Source: Oxyruncus cristatus (Eukaryota; Chordata; Aves; Passeriformes; Cotingidae). Taken from it: a DNA stretch of 64,000 bases. The stretch spans positions 6,129,881 through 6,193,880 of the forward strand of contig VXAY01012530.1 of the NCBI GenBank assembly GCA_013399855.1. The letters run 5' to 3'. Both the position numbers and the translations under genes were made by a program. This document shows positions 61,152-64,000 of this stretch, piece after piece. The first letter of the stretch is position 1. Every line of letters starts with the position of its first letter. Under the pieces are notes generated by a model. The model did not search any database and had not been told where the DNA came from. It worked only from the letters and a program-made list of their open reading frames with translations.

Positions 61152-64000
61152 TTCTGTGAGTATTCTGTGGGTTAGTCTTCCATAGATAACATATACTGGA
61201 GATGGATAAAAAAATATAACTTGTGCTGTATTGACAATAGAGTTACAATTTGTTTGTGGTATGCAGGATGTGCATCTATATCTTACTTGCTTTCTATGTG
61301 TATACAAACACACAGAGGTATTCTTACTAGGGGAGATCTTTGCTGGTCTTCTGAGAATTGCATTGTCGAGAACAAAATATGCAGAAAGGAAACTGAGTGT
61401 ATGCAAATGCAAGTTCTATGGCAACCATCATTAACATGCTTATTTTGTAGGGTTTAGTGATCCAGAAGCCAAGCCAGTCCTATTGGTCTTTTAAAAACTG
61501 CTTAGAAGATTATACGGCTCTGCTGCATCAATACAAAATTGTACTTAATTGAAAAGTGATATCCTGTGCACGCTTTTTCCTTTTCAAGTGCTGCCATTTC
61601 ATTTGGCACAGGAATTTGCATAGCATCATGCAGTCAGTAGTTACTACTTCATCTAAAATATGTCTCGTGGTAGTTTCTGGTGGTGTCCTGGCTTTTGGGA
61701 AAGGCTGCAGTTCCAAGGGAAAACCAAAGGAATGGGTGCGATAACCCATTATCATTTTTCTCTGCCATAATAATTGTTTTAGGTTTTTTCTCAATTTATA
61801 AGAATCTAATACTCAAGTGTTCACTGTAGCGGAAAAAAAGTTATTTACAAAGATATGTGCTGTGACCAGTTATCTAGGAGAAAATAAATGGTTTAATTGC
61901 TCCACTGATTCTTGTTAATTTACTTATTTCTGTGATGATCTAAATCTCAGTTATTATAAGCTATTAAATTCTTCTCTGTGTTTGTGTTTTATATTCTGTA
62001 TTTTATTTCAGTTTACAGTGAGCTTTTTGTTGCCTATATTGTTTTATTTCTGGAAAAGGAACAAATTGAGGTCTTTTGACCCCACAACTGACTAATTGGT
62101 GGAGAAAGAGCAAAGCATAATGAAAAGCAAAAGTAACTTACCCAAGAATGTGCAAGAGTGCTGGAAATTAATAAATTTTGTTGGAGCTTCTGTTCTCATT
62201 AAAAAAAGAAAACCAATTTTTGCAGCTCTAGGCCATTCCTCTATCCCTCATGCTATGCTCGGAGACAAACACCCCATATCTTTAAGGGTATTTTTCATGA
62301 TGTAAAATTATGTGTAGAGCTGAGCAAATTTTGATTGTTCAGATTATTGGCTAAACCAAAGTTTTGGAAGAAAGTAAGGCTGAAAAGAACATTTACGGTT
62401 TTTTCATTGTCTCAAGATACTTTCTAGGGAACAGTTTTCTTAAATTAAAATGTAATGTTTTCTTTTTATCTTGGATATCTTAGCTCTCTGGAATTTTTTT
62501 CATAGCATATTCAGAAATAAGCTTAGTACTTGAGTAAAAGCAGTCAACAAAACATTTCAACTCCCTGTAATTCCTCTTATTTCTCTTCTGTGACAAATCC
62601 ACACGTGCATATTTCACTGTTTCATACCTCTGACATTTTCATACACGGCATCAGCTCGTTCTTTTGCTTGCTGTAGCTCACTCATTCATTTTAATGTTAT
62701 AGTTGCTCAAAGACAACAATAAGCAAAGCACAACTGATAATTTTTTTTCTCATTGTAAACCTTGTCTTAATTTATTTGCAGTATATTCAACAGCATATAA
62801 TTTTTTTCCTTATACGATTCTTGAGCTGTTGCAAGAAGAGGCAAGAAAGAAAATTTGCCATATTTTCTCTCTTTTTTTTTTTTTTTCCTGCTTAGAATAG
62901 TTTTTCTGTATGTTTGGATTTTCATGGAATGTTGTGATCTAGACTACTGGGAAAAAAAGTGCAATATTACATGCTATATATAATCAACCATCATCCAGTG
63001 CGTGCTATCTTTCTACTTACTGTTGATCAAAGTACAGCTGAGGAATACAATCAGACAGAAAGCCATATATTTTTACATGCAGTACCCACAACCAACATAT
63101 GCAAAGAAAAAAGACTTAATGAAAATTTCTTATTTTATCTGAAAAGTCAGCAATAAACATACCTTAAGTTATTCATTAGGAGACATCATTTTGCTTTATA
63201 CTACAGCTCCCTAGAGGGAGGATTGAATACTGATCTCTAAAGTCAATACTGATAGACACAAACTCAGATTATGGTAACCCAATAATTCTGAGGGCAAAAT
63301 TAGAAATGCACAAGATAATATTTTGAATCTCCTCTTCTTTTTTCTTTGTTCAAAGTCGTTCCTAACATATTTTCCCATATGTTGCTCAATATATTTTTTC
63401 TGATTAAATTGGGGTTTTTTAATATTATATTTAAACAGTGTCTGGTAAAAAATGAAATATCTAACCTGCAATTTCTATGTGAGCTTCTGTTTGGATATTA
63501 GGTTTGCTGGTGCCAAAGTTTTATTTCGTGGTTAAATCCCACTGTATTTCTTGTTTTGATTTAGATTTTATCTGGTGTAGAAGTTTTGGTCAGAAAACTC
63601 TGAAAAGTTGATTTTTTTATCCCAGAATTCTGAATAGAAGTTCAGAATATTTGGTTTGACCATGCTATGCTAATGCCAGTATTTTAATTTGAAGAGGGAT
63701 TTTGTTTCTCCCTGCCAAAGGTTGTGGCAGAAAGTCCATTATTTTCATAAAGACGACCTGGTATCCTTAAAAACTAGATATAAACAAGGTCTTACTCCAA
63801 AAGGATAAAATTCACAGATATGTGAATCTGTGTTTGGGCTTTATGCCATTCACACCTGTTGAGATAAATGTTTTCATTATGTCTGTGTATGGATCAAGTT
63901 TTATTTTAGGGTAACCAAAGAGATGAAAATATTCATAAGTGCTGGTTTATGGTATGTTTAAAGTACTATAAAATAACTTATTTTAAAAAAAAATAACTGT

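Noticed and set aside
61981..62110. TTTTATTTCAG followed by a short hydrophobic frame (SELFVAYIVLFLEK), considered as a terminal transmembrane exon of MALRD1.
   Set aside because: The frame is very short and runs directly into a stop. MALRD1 would be expected to continue with more LDLa/MAM modules here, and no supporting motif was seen.

Overview
The window looks like a piece of an avian nuclear genome. It is AT-rich and CpG-poor, and it carries several truncated CR1 LINE copies plus one stretch resembling a bird endogenous-retrovirus LTR. No L1 or Alu-type repeat was recognised, and there is no bacterial-style gene packing. Almost all of it is intron. Its five supported coding exons are all on the + strand and read together as one gene. 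The encoded protein alternates MAM and LDL-receptor class A (LDLa) domains, and the best match is MALRD1 (MAM and LDL receptor class A domain containing 1, also called DIET1).

Layout: 1-3805, intron with a CR1 fragment near 2.8-3.2 kb; 3806-4053 and 8278-8575, the two exons of one complete MAM domain; 8576-28264, a 19.7 kb intron with an LTR-like stretch (about 11.33-11.74 kb), two CR1 fragments and small tandem repeats; 28265-28510, an LDLa domain plus the start of a second MAM domain; 28511-30047, a short intron; 30048-30205, the middle of MAM 2; 30206-52474, a 22.3 kb intron with the longest CR1 copy (38.5-39.33 kb) and a further sense-strand CR1; 52475-52655, the end of MAM 2; 52656-64000, intron in which no further exon was recognised.

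The exons join without any frame conflict, with boundary phases 1-0, 0-1, 1-1, 1-0 and 0-1. Together they give 1131 coding bases (377 codons) for MAM - linker - LDLa - MAM. The gene continues beyond both window edges: the first exon needs an upstream exon ending in phase 1, and the last ends in phase 1. From what is known of the family, the protein is a large extracellular/membrane glycoprotein of enterocytes that affects FGF15/19 output and bile-acid balance; nothing in this window tests that role directly.

No new gene system was found. The points most worth a second look are the different intron positions in the two MAM copies, the frame-neutral phase-1 modules, a phase-compatible exon-like ORF at 47950-48118, several G-poor A/C-rich tracts (one with four G-runs on the minus strand), and a perfect 14-bp-arm AT palindrome.
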